Assembly (NCBI RefSeq): GCF_900109565.1
Contig: NZ_FNZZ01000002.1
Span: 434,001-498,000, forward strand
Reading direction: 5' to 3'
From: Sphingomonas palmae
GTDB taxonomy: Bacteria > Pseudomonadota > Alphaproteobacteria > Sphingomonadales > Sphingomonadaceae
Length of the DNA stretch: 64,000 bases
The notes under the pieces are model-generated. The model had not been told where the DNA came from and made no database searches. It saw nothing but the letters and a program-made list of their open reading frames with translations. A program made the translations under genes and the position numbers. Of the stretch, positions 18,308 through 27,077 are shown piece by piece. Position 1 is the first letter of the stretch, and every line of letters begins with the position of its first letter.

Positions 18308-19501
18308 TCACGAGCTTTGCAAGGCGCGATAGACGAGTTCCTGCGAGATCACGTCGATGGGCCGTAAGTTACCCTGTTCACGTTGAACGTGGGTCATGCC
18401 GACGAACAGGATGTCGTGTTCCGGATCGACCCAGAACCATGTGCCAAAGGCGCCGCCCCATTCATACGTTCCCCGGCCGACCGGGCGCCCCGCCCGCGCG
18501 GGATCGACACACACGAGGCCGTTTAACGCGTGCCCGTTTCCGTTCCCGAGCTGATAATGCTGAACGCCGCGCGGTGTCTGCAGGAACTCCTCCGACAGCT
18601 GATTGGTCAGCATCAGCTCGACCGCTTCGCTGGAGAGAACGCGCGTGTCGCCAAGCGTACCGCGCTTCAGCAGCATGCGCGCGAACCTCGCATAATCCAT
18701 CGCCGTGGACTTGAACGAGGTTCCTCCCATCGGAAAGGTCGACTCCAGTCGTTCGGCATCGGTCGCGGCCCGCAGACTTTTGGTTTCGGGTACGCGTATG
18801 TGACCGGTGACCAGCCGGCGGGCTTGTTCGTGATCGAGCTGGAAAGCGGTATCGACCATGCCCAGCGGGTCGAACAGGCGACGTTGCATGAACAGGTCGA
18901 AGCGCTCTCCGGTCAGCCGCTCGACGATTTCGGCCTGCAGGTCGGTGGCAACGCTATACTGCCAATCTTCGCCGGGCTGATAAGCGAGCGGCATTTCGGC
19001 ATAGCGGCCGATCAGTTCGGTCAAGGAGCGCGCGTTCGACCAGCCGATGCGACGCACCGTCTCCATCACCTCTTCCGGCGTGCGCCCGAAGGAGAAGCCG
19101 GCCGTGTGCGTGAACAATTCGCGCATCGTCGGTCCACGCGTTGCGCCACTCCCCGGCAGCTGCGCGATGTCGGCGAATTCCGGCAGATAGCGTTCGACCG
19201 GGTCGTCAAGCTGCCACCGGCCTTCGTCGTAGAGCAGAAGAATACCCGCCGCCGTCAGCGGTTTGGTCATCGAGTACAAGGTGAAGATGGCGTCGCTGTG
19301 AAGCGGGGTTCGCAGCGCAACGTCGGCGTATCCGGCTGTGTCGAAGAAGACCAGATCGTCCCCGCGCGCCAGCAGCATCACGGTGCCGGGCAGATCGCCC
19401 ATCGCCGTCCTGACGTCGGCATAGGCGGCGAGTTCGGCCAGCACCGCGGGTGTGAAGCCGGCTTCGCTGGCGGGACGAGGCGTGAACGAGAATGTCGGCA
19501 T
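18308..19501 (-). CDS. Beta-lactamase-fold serine hydrolase (class C/EstB type)
   Basis: A 397-residue penicillin-binding-protein-like hydrolase of MEROPS family S12, which includes esterases, D-aminopeptidases and class C beta-lactamases. The nucleophile motif SxxK is SMTK in FTLYSMTKPLTAAG, the second motif is YSVAT with Tyr as general base, and a late YEWGGAFGTWFW stands in for the KTG box. That pattern is closer to esterases such as EstB than to resistance enzymes. No clear signal peptide is visible, so it is probably cytoplasmic. It sits 30 bp after the CapA gene and 3 bp before the MFS gene. Confidence 0.85.
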   Translation of the reverse strand: MPTFSFTPRPASEAGFTPAVLAELAAYADVRTAMGDLPGTVMLLARGDDLVFFDTAGYADVALRTPLHSDAIFTLYSMTKPLTAAGILLLYDEGRWQLDDPVERYLPEFADIAQLPGSGATRGPTMRELFTHTAGFSFGRTPEEVMETVRRIGWSNARSLTELIGRYAEMPLAYQPGEDWQYSVATDLQAEIVERLTGERFDLFMQRRLFDPLGMVDTAFQLDHEQARRLVTGHIRVPETKSLRAATDAERLESTFPMGGTSFKSTAMDYARFARMLLKRGTLGDTRVLSSEAVELMLTNQLSEEFLQTPRGVQHYQLGNGNGHALNGLVCVDPARAGRPVGRGTYEWGGAFGTWFWVDPEHDILFVGMTHVQREQGNLRPIDVISQELVYRALQSS

Positions 19502-19531
19502 GGGATCAGCCTTTCGAATGGCAGGCAGAGG

Positions 19532-20689
19532 TCAGCGGGGAACGACGCGAACGGTAGACCAACCGGCAAGGTCGGTGGCATCGTCGGTGGTCAGACGGGC
19601 ATTCAGCCCCTGGCTGGTGTTACAGCGCTCGACATAGGCGATCACCTCCTGCCCTTCGGCGCTGTCGCGTTGCACCGGCTCGATCCGCCCATCCGGACGC
19701 AGCCGACACGGCACGAAGCCGATGTCGCGAACGCCCTCCGCATCCGCTCGGGCGTAGGCGAAGATCGTCATGCGCGTGTCGGGGTGCGTCGGCAGCAGGG
19801 GCCAGCCGTCACGCGGAAAGATGCCGAAGCTCTCCGGATCGGTGCCGATCATCGCCTTCGCCTCTTCGCTGACCTCAAGCCGCGCATCGAAGACGAAGTG
19901 ACCCAGGCCGTAGAAGATCGGCTTTCCGTGGTACCATTCGATCCCGCGAAGGGCGTGATGGTGATGCCCGACGACCAGGTCCGCACCGTTGTCGATCGAC
20001 CAATAGGCTGTGCGACGCTCATGATCGGAGAGGTGAAATGGGCGAAGCATGTCGCCCCAGTGGTAACTGGCCACGACCAGGTCGGCTCGTGACCGAGCGT
20101 CCGACAAGTCGCTGGCGAGATTGGAGAGGTCGCCGTCGTCCGGCACCGTTTGCGCGCGGGGCGGCACGCCGGGAATGTAGTAATTGTCCAGGAACGGACG
20201 CCAGAGATCATAAGCGCGCAGTGGTGCAATCCCCGGCACGTTCGATCGCGCTTCGTAACCCATCGGGAACACCGAAGCCCTCGCGACGAAGCCGGTCGTA
20301 AGCCCCTTGGCCGTAACAAAGGCGGTCTCGCGCGCCGCGGTCAGGTTCGCACCCGCGCCGGCCGTATGCACGCCTTGTGATCGAAGCCGCGCGATATTGT
20401 CCAGCATCGCCGCGTGACCGGCATCGACCATGTGGTTGTTCGCCAGTGACAGAACATCGAAGCCGGCTCGAACGAAGGCATCCAGATTGTGTGAGCCGGG
20501 GTAGAGTGGCGTAGCCCCGCTCGGTGAGGGATGAGGATCGTCGGTGAAGCAAGCCTCCAGGTTGCCGAACATGATGTCCGGAGTGTTCAGCAACGGCAGC
20601 GCAGGTGCGAGCGGCTCGTCTGGCTGATCGCGATCGATCAGCAGGTCGCCCACCATCCCGATCAGGAGTTCGGTCACGGCCGATCCCAT
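19532..20689 (-). CDS. CapA family metallophosphatase-fold protein
   Basis: A 385-residue protein of the CapA/PgsA family, named for poly-gamma-glutamate capsule proteins, with a calcineurin-like two-metal fold. Metal motifs appear in order: VGDLLID, FGNLEACF, SLANNHMVDAG, ASYHWGD and VVGHHHHAL. Unlike Bacillus CapA there is no N-terminal membrane anchor or signal peptide with the chosen Met (20689), so it may act in the cytoplasm. No capB or capC partner is present, so capsule synthesis is not implied. Further ATGs occur upstream (20716). It is first of a three-gene leftward operon, divergent from a TetR gene. Confidence 0.82.
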   Translation of the reverse strand: MGSAVTELLIGMVGDLLIDRDQPDEPLAPALPLLNTPDIMFGNLEACFTDDPHPSPSGATPLYPGSHNLDAFVRAGFDVLSLANNHMVDAGHAAMLDNIARLRSQGVHTAGAGANLTAARETAFVTAKGLTTGFVARASVFPMGYEARSNVPGIAPLRAYDLWRPFLDNYYIPGVPPRAQTVPDDGDLSNLASDLSDARSRADLVVASYHWGDMLRPFHLSDHERRTAYWSIDNGADLVVGHHHHALRGIEWYHGKPIFYGLGHFVFDARLEVSEEAKAMIGTDPESFGIFPRDGWPLLPTHPDTRMTIFAYARADAEGVRDIGFVPCRLRPDGRIEPVQRDSAEGQEVIAYVERCNTSQGLNARLTTDDATDLAGWSTVRVVPR

Positions 20690-20923
20690 ACGATCACCAT
20701 CTGCAAACCTCCTCATCCAACAGCGCCGACGGTAGGAGCCGCCGCGCCGTGCCACAATAGAAAAGATTGCGCTCGCTCTCTATCATGTGTTTGGTTGCGG
20801 GCTGGGGTTAGGTAAAGATCGACAAGAGGCTGCCGACTGTCCGCACCGGCGTATCAGCGATCGCGATAATGTGGCCGCTTGCTAGTGCGGGGTTGATGAG
20901 CGAGGATCGAACAGGAACGCCCA

Positions 20924-21553
20924 ATGCCAAAACGCAGCCGTGAGTATATGGACAACCAGCGGCTTCGCTTCTGCAAGGCGGCAATGGCCTGTTTCAGCCG
21001 CAAGGGCGTCGCGGCGTCGAACCTGACCGACATCTGCGAGGAGGCCCAGCTCAGCATGGGCGCGCTCTACAAACATTTCACCAGCCGCGACGACCTGCTC
21101 GCAGCCGTGCTGCAGCTGCGGAGCGAACGCCGCAACAGCCTGCTGCATGGCGACAGTTGGAGCGAGCTGCGCAGCGCGATCGTCGCCTATTGGCAGGAGC
21201 TGCAGGAACTGCCGTTCTGGCGAGAGTTCCAGGGCATCACGGACTGGAACGAGGAGTTGAGAAGCGCGCGAGTCGCTCAGGCCCAGATCGTCCTCAAGCA
21301 GATACGGGAACAACTCGAGCGCTTCGCGGACCGCGCCGAGATCGAACCGCCGTTCGACCTCGAGCGCACGGCACAGCTCGTCAGCATCATCTTCGACGGC
21401 TCCATCATCGGCATCCGCTCGACAGGTGACCTGCACATCATGCTGGACGATCTCACCGACTATCTCGACCTAGCCGTCGGAGCACGGCCTTGTTCGGCGG
21501 CGACGCCACCCGGGGCAGCGTCAGTCGGCGTGCCGGTGCCCCAATCCGTCTAG
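20924..21553 (+). CDS. TetR/AcrR family transcriptional regulator
   Basis: A 209-residue regulator with a standard TetR helix-turn-helix (about residues 12-58: CFSRKGVAASNLTDICEEAQLSMGALYKHF) and a ligand-binding C-terminal domain. It is divergent from the CapA operon across 234 bp, its most likely target along with itself. An 8-bp palindrome, GCGATCGC, flanked by TATC and GATA, lies at 20857-20864 and could be part of the operator. The 3' end overlaps the 3' end of the convergent aminopeptidase by 33 bp. AGGA lies 9 nt before the ATG. Confidence 0.88.
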   Translation: MPKRSREYMDNQRLRFCKAAMACFSRKGVAASNLTDICEEAQLSMGALYKHFTSRDDLLAAVLQLRSERRNSLLHGDSWSELRSAIVAYWQELQELPFWREFQGITDWNEELRSARVAQAQIVLKQIREQLERFADRAEIEPPFDLERTAQLVSIIFDGSIIGIRSTGDLHIMLDDLTDYLDLAVGARPCSAATPPGAASVGVPVPQSV

Positions 21554-22996
21554 CCACGCGTCCAGCAGCGCCACGCCGTAACCGGTCGCGCCAGGCTGCG
21601 AGCGCGGCGTCCGGCGCGTCGCCCAAGCCGTTCCGGCGATGTCGATATGCGCCCAAGCGGTTCCCCGCGCGAAGCGCTCGATGAACTTGGCGCCTGCCGC
21701 CGGCGAGCCGTAACCCAGCCCGAGAAAACCCGAAGCGCCGACGTTTGCCAGATCCGCCACGCTGGACTCGACGAGATAATCCTGTGTCGCGACCAGCGGC
21801 ATTCGCCACAACAGCTCGGACGTCGCATTTCCCGCGTGGAGCAGAGCGTCGGCAAGACCGTCGTCCGACGCGTAAAGCCCGGCATATTCTTCGTGCAGCA
21901 CGCCCGTGATCATGCCTGTCAGCGTCGCCACGTCGACCACGTTGCGTGGTTGGTAGTGGTTGATCGCGTAAGTAACGCCGTCGGCGAGAAGCAGGCGCCC
22001 CTCCGCGTCGGTGTTCCCGATCTCCACGGTCAGTCCCGACATCATGCGGATTACGTCACCCGGGCGCATGGCGCGACCGTCGATCACGTTCTCGGCCATA
22101 GGGACGATCGCAACGACATTGACCGGCGCCTTGCGCGACGCGGCGAGTTCCAGCGCACCGAGGACCGCGGCCGCCCCTCCCATGTCGAATTTCATCTTCT
22201 CGATGATCGGTCGCGTCTTGATGTTCAGACCACCGCCGTCGAACGTCACGCCCTTGCCGACGAGCGCCGCGTCCCAGCCCGTCCGCTCAGACGCACCACG
22301 CCATTCGGCGACGACCAGCTTGGGTTCGTGTTCGGAGGAGCGACCAACCGCGAGCAGTCCGCCCATGCCGATCTGCTCGAGCTCCGCCGCCCCGAGCGTC
22401 GTGACTGTTACTCCGTACCGCTCGAGTGCCGAGGCGGCTTCCTGCGCGAACACCGCGGGCGTGAGCAGGTTAGCGGGTTGCTCCGTCCAGGCCCGTGCCC
22501 GGTTGATCGCGGTCGCAACACGGATCGCTTCGTCCGCGGCCGCCTGATCATCGCCAGTGATGACCAAGGACGTCGGCCGGAACGCGCCCTCCACTGCAGC
22601 GCGCTCCTGGTGAAGACGATAGCCGTGAAGGAGCGCACCCAGGAACAGCCACTTGATCGCGCTGGGGTCACCGAGGTGCTCGCCTTTGGGCAACCGAACC
22701 GCGCTGATCCGAAGTGCGCGCATTGCGTCGACGAGTCGCCCACCTGCTGCCAGCCAGCGATCGCGCGGTGCTTGTGCGGTCTCTACCGAGACGATGACGA
22801 TTCGAGCTTCCCCGAACTCGCCGATCACGTCCAGCCAACTGCCAGGGAGTGCTTCGAAACGCGCGGCGCGGCGTGCCTCCTCGGCGCGCTCGATGCATGC
22901 GCTCGCGCCGATCAGCGCTCCGTCACCACACGCAAACACGACGTCCGCATCATGGTCGATGTCGGGGGCGATGGAGAGCGAGAGCCATTTCGTCAT
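21521..22996 (-). CDS. M17 leucyl aminopeptidase family protein
   Basis: A 491-residue cytosol-type aminopeptidase (M17) that removes N-terminal residues from peptides with two metal ions. Metal and catalytic residues lie in KGVTFDGGGLNIK, MKFDMGGAAAV and NTDAEGRLLLADG, the family signature. The N-terminal domain (about 1-165) is divergent, as usual for the family. There is no signal peptide. It is probably a peptide-scavenging enzyme additional to the housekeeping PepA, given its accessory location. It is divergent from the TonB receptor gene across 73 bp, which suggests shared control of peptide uptake and breakdown (inference). Confidence 0.9.
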   Translation of the reverse strand: MTKWLSLSIAPDIDHDADVVFACGDGALIGASACIERAEEARRAARFEALPGSWLDVIGEFGEARIVIVSVETAQAPRDRWLAAGGRLVDAMRALRISAVRLPKGEHLGDPSAIKWLFLGALLHGYRLHQERAAVEGAFRPTSLVITGDDQAAADEAIRVATAINRARAWTEQPANLLTPAVFAQEAASALERYGVTVTTLGAAELEQIGMGGLLAVGRSSEHEPKLVVAEWRGASERTGWDAALVGKGVTFDGGGLNIKTRPIIEKMKFDMGGAAAVLGALELAASRKAPVNVVAIVPMAENVIDGRAMRPGDVIRMMSGLTVEIGNTDAEGRLLLADGVTYAINHYQPRNVVDVATLTGMITGVLHEEYAGLYASDDGLADALLHAGNATSELLWRMPLVATQDYLVESSVADLANVGASGFLGLGYGSPAAGAKFIERFARGTAWAHIDIAGTAWATRRTPRSQPGATGYGVALLDAWLDGLGHRHAD

Positions 22997-23015
22997 GAGC
23001 TCTTCTCTAACCCGC

Positions 23016-23043
23016 TTGCATCTTAAAAGAAAGCGAGCATAAT
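23016..23043 (+). promoter_or_regulatory. Possible sigma70-type promoter for the TonB receptor
   Basis: TTGCAT (23016-23021), 16 bp, then CATAAT (23038-23043) lie 27 bp before the receptor ATG, in an AT-rich pocket between divergent genes. The spacing and the short leader are plausible. There is no experimental support. Confidence 0.35.
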
Positions 23044-23069
23044 CTTTTTCAAAGATCAGGAGAGGTCAG

Positions 23070-25355
23070 ATGGCGATCAAGAGTGAGGGGAACGTTGCCG
23101 CAGCGGGTAGGCGACATCGCGCGGCGCAGCGTCTCTTGTTGAACGGCTCGGCAGCAGCCCTGCTGACCTGCCTCCCCGGACTGGCAACCGCCCAGACCGT
23201 GCCGATAGAAGCGACGACCGGCGCAGCCGATCGGACGAACCCGGATGCGAGTAACGGCGGCTCGGGTGACATCGTCGTCACGGCGCGCAAGCAGTCGGAG
23301 CGACTGCTCGACGTTCCGCAGTCGGTCACCGCACTCTCGGGCGCCGACCTTGGAAAGCTGAACGCTACGCAGTTCCGCGACTTCGCCAACACGGTGCCGG
23401 GCCTTCAGTTCACGACGTCCGGCGCGGGTCAGACGCAGGTGAACATTCGTGGCGTCACCACCGGTACCTCGGGATCGCAGACCGTCGGCATCTACGTCGA
23501 TGATGTCCCCTACGGCGCCAGCACGTCGTTCGCCCAGGCAGGACAGCTTGCACTCGATCAGGGTCTGTTCGACCTTGATCATGTCGAGGTGCTGCGCGGC
23601 CCCCAAGGCACGTTATACGGGGCGAGCGCCTTGGGCGGCGTCATCAAGTACGTGCCCAACGCCCCCGATCTGAACGACTTCGGCGGCACCGGTCAGGCCG
23701 GCGTCTCTTCAACGCGGGGCGGCGGCACGAGTTACAACGGAGCCGCCGCGGTCAATGTGCCGCTCGCCTCCGACGTCGCCGCACTTCGCGTCGGCGGCTA
23801 TTACTCCCGCGACGGCGGTTTCGTCGACAACGTCGCACTCGGTGACCGCGACGTCGATCGCTCACGCGTGTATGGGGCTCGGCTCGACCTGCTCGTCAAA
23901 CCGACCGACCGGCTCAGCATCCGTCTGGTCGGCACGGGACAGAACATTCGTCGTGAGGGGCGTGGAACGGTCGACTATGATTTCGACCGCTCGCCGCGCT
24001 TCGGCGACCTCCAGCAGAACCGCCTCGTTCCGGAGCCCTTCGATCAGGAGTTCCGCCTCGCGAGCGGCACGATCAGCTACGATTTCGGCGGCGCAGAGCT
24101 GACGTCGATCTCCAGCTACCAGACGGTCAGGTCGACGCTGCACCTCGATTATTCGGCGCTTTTCGTGCCCTTGCTGGGTGCCACCGCCGGTATTCCCCTG
24201 CGATCGGCAGAGGTGACGATCGATCCGCGCACCGACAAATTCGCCCAAGAGGTCAGACTGCAGTCGAGCGGCACCAGGACGCTGGAATGGCTCGTAGGCG
24301 GTTTCTACACGCACGAGAGCAGCAACTCGCACCAGCTCATCGCGGGGACGAACCCGAACGGAACGGCGTTCGCCGTGCCGATCCTCGATATTCAACTGCC
24401 GGCCAAGTACAAAGAGATCGCAGGGTTCGGCAACGTGACCCTGAACGTCACCGACATGCTATCGCTCACCGGCGGGATCAGATACGCTCACAACGAGCAA
24501 CGCTTCGCACAGACGGGCGGCGGTCTGCTGGGCGGCTCGACGCCGACCCGCCGCTCCGATGAAAACGTCACGACCTGGCTCGCCAGCGCCCAATACAAGT
24601 TCAGCCAGGACGCCAACATCTATGCGCGATACGCGACCGGTTATCGGCCCGGGGGTCCCAATGCGGTCTCCAACGATCCCGCAACGGGCCAGCCGCTGGC
24701 GCAGCCGACGTTCGGTGCCGACCGGCTCAAGAACTATGAACTAGGCTTCAAGGCACAGACCGCCGACCGCAAGTTCGCGATCGATCTTGCCGGCTACCGC
24801 ATCGATTGGAGCGACATCCAGCTCGTCGTGACGCGGAACGGATTGAGCCTCATCTCCAACGCGGCCGGTGGCGCGCGCATCTGGGGCAGCGAACTCACCC
24901 TGACGGCGCGCCCGACACGAGATTTCGTCGTGACCGGCGCGTTCGGCTACACCGACGCGAAGCTGCGCGCTGCCGATGCCGATCTCGGCGCGCGCAAGGG
25001 CGAGCGTCTCCCGGACGTGCCGAAGTTCACGGCGGCAGTGTCGGCGGACTACGGTCTGCCGGATGTGGGTATCAAGCCTCGTGTCGGAGCGACGGTGCGG
25101 TTCATCTCCGACCGGGAGACGAGCTTCGATGCGAGCCCGAACGCACCGCAGTACGATCTCGGTGACTATGTGTCGGTCGACCTGCGCACGGGAGTGTCCC
25201 TAGGAAGCGTAGAAGCGCAACTGTTCGCGCGCAATCTGTTCGACGAACGCGGTCAGTTGTCGGGGGACGCCAGATTGTCGCTACTCGGTGGGCCGGTTCA
25301 GGTGGCGGTTCTCCAGCCGCGCACGATCGGGCTCAGTCTGTCGAAGCGGTTCTGA
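23070..25355 (+). CDS. TonB-dependent outer-membrane receptor
   Basis: A 761-residue outer-membrane transporter. It has an N-terminal signal peptide ending ATAQT, a TonB-box-like IVVTARKQ, a plug domain (LLDVPQSVTALSGADLGKLN, then YVDDVPYG and VEVLRGPQGTLYGASALGGVI) and a beta-barrel ending in Phe (LSLSKRF), the outer-membrane insertion signal. The subtype is common in sphingomonads; the ligand is unknown. A strong AGGAGAGG precedes the ATG. The FMN dehydrogenase gene starts 37 bp downstream, so uptake and oxidation of a hydroxy-acid-like compound may be linked (inference). Confidence 0.92.
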   Translation: MAIKSEGNVAAAGRRHRAAQRLLLNGSAAALLTCLPGLATAQTVPIEATTGAADRTNPDASNGGSGDIVVTARKQSERLLDVPQSVTALSGADLGKLNATQFRDFANTVPGLQFTTSGAGQTQVNIRGVTTGTSGSQTVGIYVDDVPYGASTSFAQAGQLALDQGLFDLDHVEVLRGPQGTLYGASALGGVIKYVPNAPDLNDFGGTGQAGVSSTRGGGTSYNGAAAVNVPLASDVAALRVGGYYSRDGGFVDNVALGDRDVDRSRVYGARLDLLVKPTDRLSIRLVGTGQNIRREGRGTVDYDFDRSPRFGDLQQNRLVPEPFDQEFRLASGTISYDFGGAELTSISSYQTVRSTLHLDYSALFVPLLGATAGIPLRSAEVTIDPRTDKFAQEVRLQSSGTRTLEWLVGGFYTHESSNSHQLIAGTNPNGTAFAVPILDIQLPAKYKEIAGFGNVTLNVTDMLSLTGGIRYAHNEQRFAQTGGGLLGGSTPTRRSDENVTTWLASAQYKFSQDANIYARYATGYRPGGPNAVSNDPATGQPLAQPTFGADRLKNYELGFKAQTADRKFAIDLAGYRIDWSDIQLVVTRNGLSLISNAAGGARIWGSELTLTARPTRDFVVTGAFGYTDAKLRAADADLGARKGERLPDVPKFTAAVSADYGLPDVGIKPRVGATVRFISDRETSFDASPNAPQYDLGDYVSVDLRTGVSLGSVEAQLFARNLFDERGQLSGDARLSLLGGPVQVAVLQPRTIGLSLSKRF

Positions 25356-25392
25356 ACGTGTGGCAGACACGCGACCGTAAGGCTGAGCACCC

Positions 25393-26559
25393 ATGAAGGG
25401 CGCCTTGTCCCGAGCGAACAACATCGCCGATCTTCGGGTCCTCGCCAGAAGAAAGCTGCCGCGTCCGGTCTTCGATTACATCGACGGAGGGTCGGACGAC
25501 GAGGTCACGCTCAGGCGCAACGCATCCGCGTTCGAGCACTACGAACTGGTGCCTGACGTGCTTACCGACGTTTCGCGCATCGAAACCGGAACGACGCTGT
25601 TCGGCCAGCGCGTCCGATGGCCATTGATGCTGTCTCCGACAGGGCTGACCCGCATGTTCCACGGACATGCAGAACTGGCGGTTGCACGCGCGTCGGCGAA
25701 GCACGGCCTCCTCTACAGCCTGTCCACGATGGGAACGACGCGCCTCGAAGAGCTCGCGGAGGCATACGGCGGGCCCAAGGTGTTCCAAATCTACATCTTC
25801 AAGGATCGCGGACTGACCGCCGAGTTCGTCGCTCGGTGCCGCGAAGCTGGCTTTCACGGGCTGACGCTCACCGTCGACACCCCGGTCGCCGGCAACCGGG
25901 AGCGCGATCGCGTCAACGGTCTTTCACTGCCGCCCCGCCTGACGATGAAGTCGATGCTCAGCTTCGCGCTGCATCCAGCATGGTCGCTGCCCGCGGTGAC
26001 CGGGTCCAAGTTCGACCTGGCGAACGTCAGCCACCGCGTCGACGCGCTGGCCGCCGGGCCGATTAGCCTGTTCGACTACATCGGGGGACAATTCGATCGC
26101 ACGGTCACCTGGCGCGACGTCGAATGGCTCGCGGCCGAATGGAACGGGCCTTTGGCGATCAAGGGCATCATCACGCCCGAGGATGCCAAGCGCGCCGTTG
26201 ACTCAGGGGCGACCGGTATCGTGATCTCCAATCACGGCGGCCGGCAACTGGACGGTGCGCCCGCGCCCGTCGATCAGATCGGCCTGGTTCGGGACGCGAT
26301 CGGCACCGGGCCGGACGTGATCTGCGATGGGGGCATTCGGCGAGGGTCGGACGTGGTCAAGGCGGTGGCGCTCGGCGCGACCGCCTGTTCGATCGGGCGA
26401 CCCTACCTCTACGGTCTGGCCGCTGGTGGGGAAAGTGGCGTCGATCGCGCGCTCTCGCTGTTGTTCGAGGAGTTCGAGCGCACCATGATCCTTGCCGGCG
26501 TGAACGACGTGGCCAAGCTCGACTGCCGCCATGTCCGTCGCCCACAAGAGCTGTGGTAG
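25393..26559 (+). CDS. FMN-dependent alpha-hydroxy-acid dehydrogenase/oxidase (LldD-like)
   Basis: A 388-residue TIM-barrel flavoenzyme of the L-lactate dehydrogenase/glycolate oxidase family, which oxidises 2-hydroxy acids to 2-keto acids. Features are RPVFDYIDGGSDDEVTLRRN at the start, LTVDTPVAGNRERD, and the active-site signature SNHGGRQLDGAPAP, whose His is the general base and whose Arg binds the substrate carboxylate. Length is typical. The substrate may be lactate, mandelate or another 2-hydroxy acid. It is downstream of, and probably co-transcribed with, the TonB receptor, and 53 bp upstream of the DUF6010 gene. Confidence 0.9.
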   Translation: MKGALSRANNIADLRVLARRKLPRPVFDYIDGGSDDEVTLRRNASAFEHYELVPDVLTDVSRIETGTTLFGQRVRWPLMLSPTGLTRMFHGHAELAVARASAKHGLLYSLSTMGTTRLEELAEAYGGPKVFQIYIFKDRGLTAEFVARCREAGFHGLTLTVDTPVAGNRERDRVNGLSLPPRLTMKSMLSFALHPAWSLPAVTGSKFDLANVSHRVDALAAGPISLFDYIGGQFDRTVTWRDVEWLAAEWNGPLAIKGIITPEDAKRAVDSGATGIVISNHGGRQLDGAPAPVDQIGLVRDAIGTGPDVICDGGIRRGSDVVKAVALGATACSIGRPYLYGLAAGGESGVDRALSLLFEEFERTMILAGVNDVAKLDCRHVRRPQELW

Positions 26560-26612
26560 AGCTGCCTCGAACTTAGCCACGCACGCGCTGCTATCGATGA
26601 AGGAGGACGCTG

Positions 26613-27041
26613 TTGCCCCCCGACACACCTTCACCCGTCACGCCGTTCGAGATCGTCCTGCCGATCGTCGTGGGGTTGGTCCTGATCGCCCTGATATCGC
26701 TTCTGCGCGAACCCTCGCGACAGAAATTCAGCGCAGTCTTCGTCGCCGGTGCTGGTGCTGCCTATTTCGGCGGCGGCTTCGGACCGTTGGAGCTTGGCTT
26801 CTGCGCGGTCGTCACGCTGCTCGCGTACCGCGGCCTGACCAGTTATCGCGCCATCGGCATCGCCTGGCTGCTTCATAGCGGGTGGGATCTGGCGCACGAT
26901 CTCTGGGGCAATCCGATCATTCCGTTTGCGCCCACCTCATCGTTTGGATGCTTCGTGTGCGATCCCGTGCTCGCGGCTTGGTATCTGATCGGCGCTCCGG
27001 ACCTGTGGCGGCGCTGGCGAGGTGCTCCTGCCGGGAAGTGA
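26613..27041 (+). CDS. DUF6010-like small membrane protein
   Basis: A 142-residue integral membrane protein with about four hydrophobic helices and the pattern AIGIAWLLHSGWDLAHDLWGNPIIPF, which I associate with DUF6010. Function is unknown. It begins with TTG: an AAGGAGG lies 6 nt upstream at 26600-26606, and no ATG or GTG fits as well. It ends the receptor-dehydrogenase group and is convergent with the histidine kinase, 36 bp away. Confidence 0.7.
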   Translation: MPPDTPSPVTPFEIVLPIVVGLVLIALISLLREPSRQKFSAVFVAGAGAAYFGGGFGPLELGFCAVVTLLAYRGLTSYRAIGIAWLLHSGWDLAHDLWGNPIIPFAPTSSFGCFVCDPVLAAWYLIGAPDLWRRWRGAPAGK

Positions 27042-27077
27042 TGACCCGTCTGCAGGTCCAGACAATCGGGGATGTCG

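Noticed and set aside
18308..19501. Beta-lactamase-fold gene as an antibiotic resistance gene.
   Set aside because: No clear signal peptide, and the motif set (SMTK, YSV, WGG) fits esterase or D-aminopeptidase relatives better.
19532..20689. CapA gene as part of a capsule locus.
   Set aside because: No capB, capC or other polymer genes; no membrane anchor.
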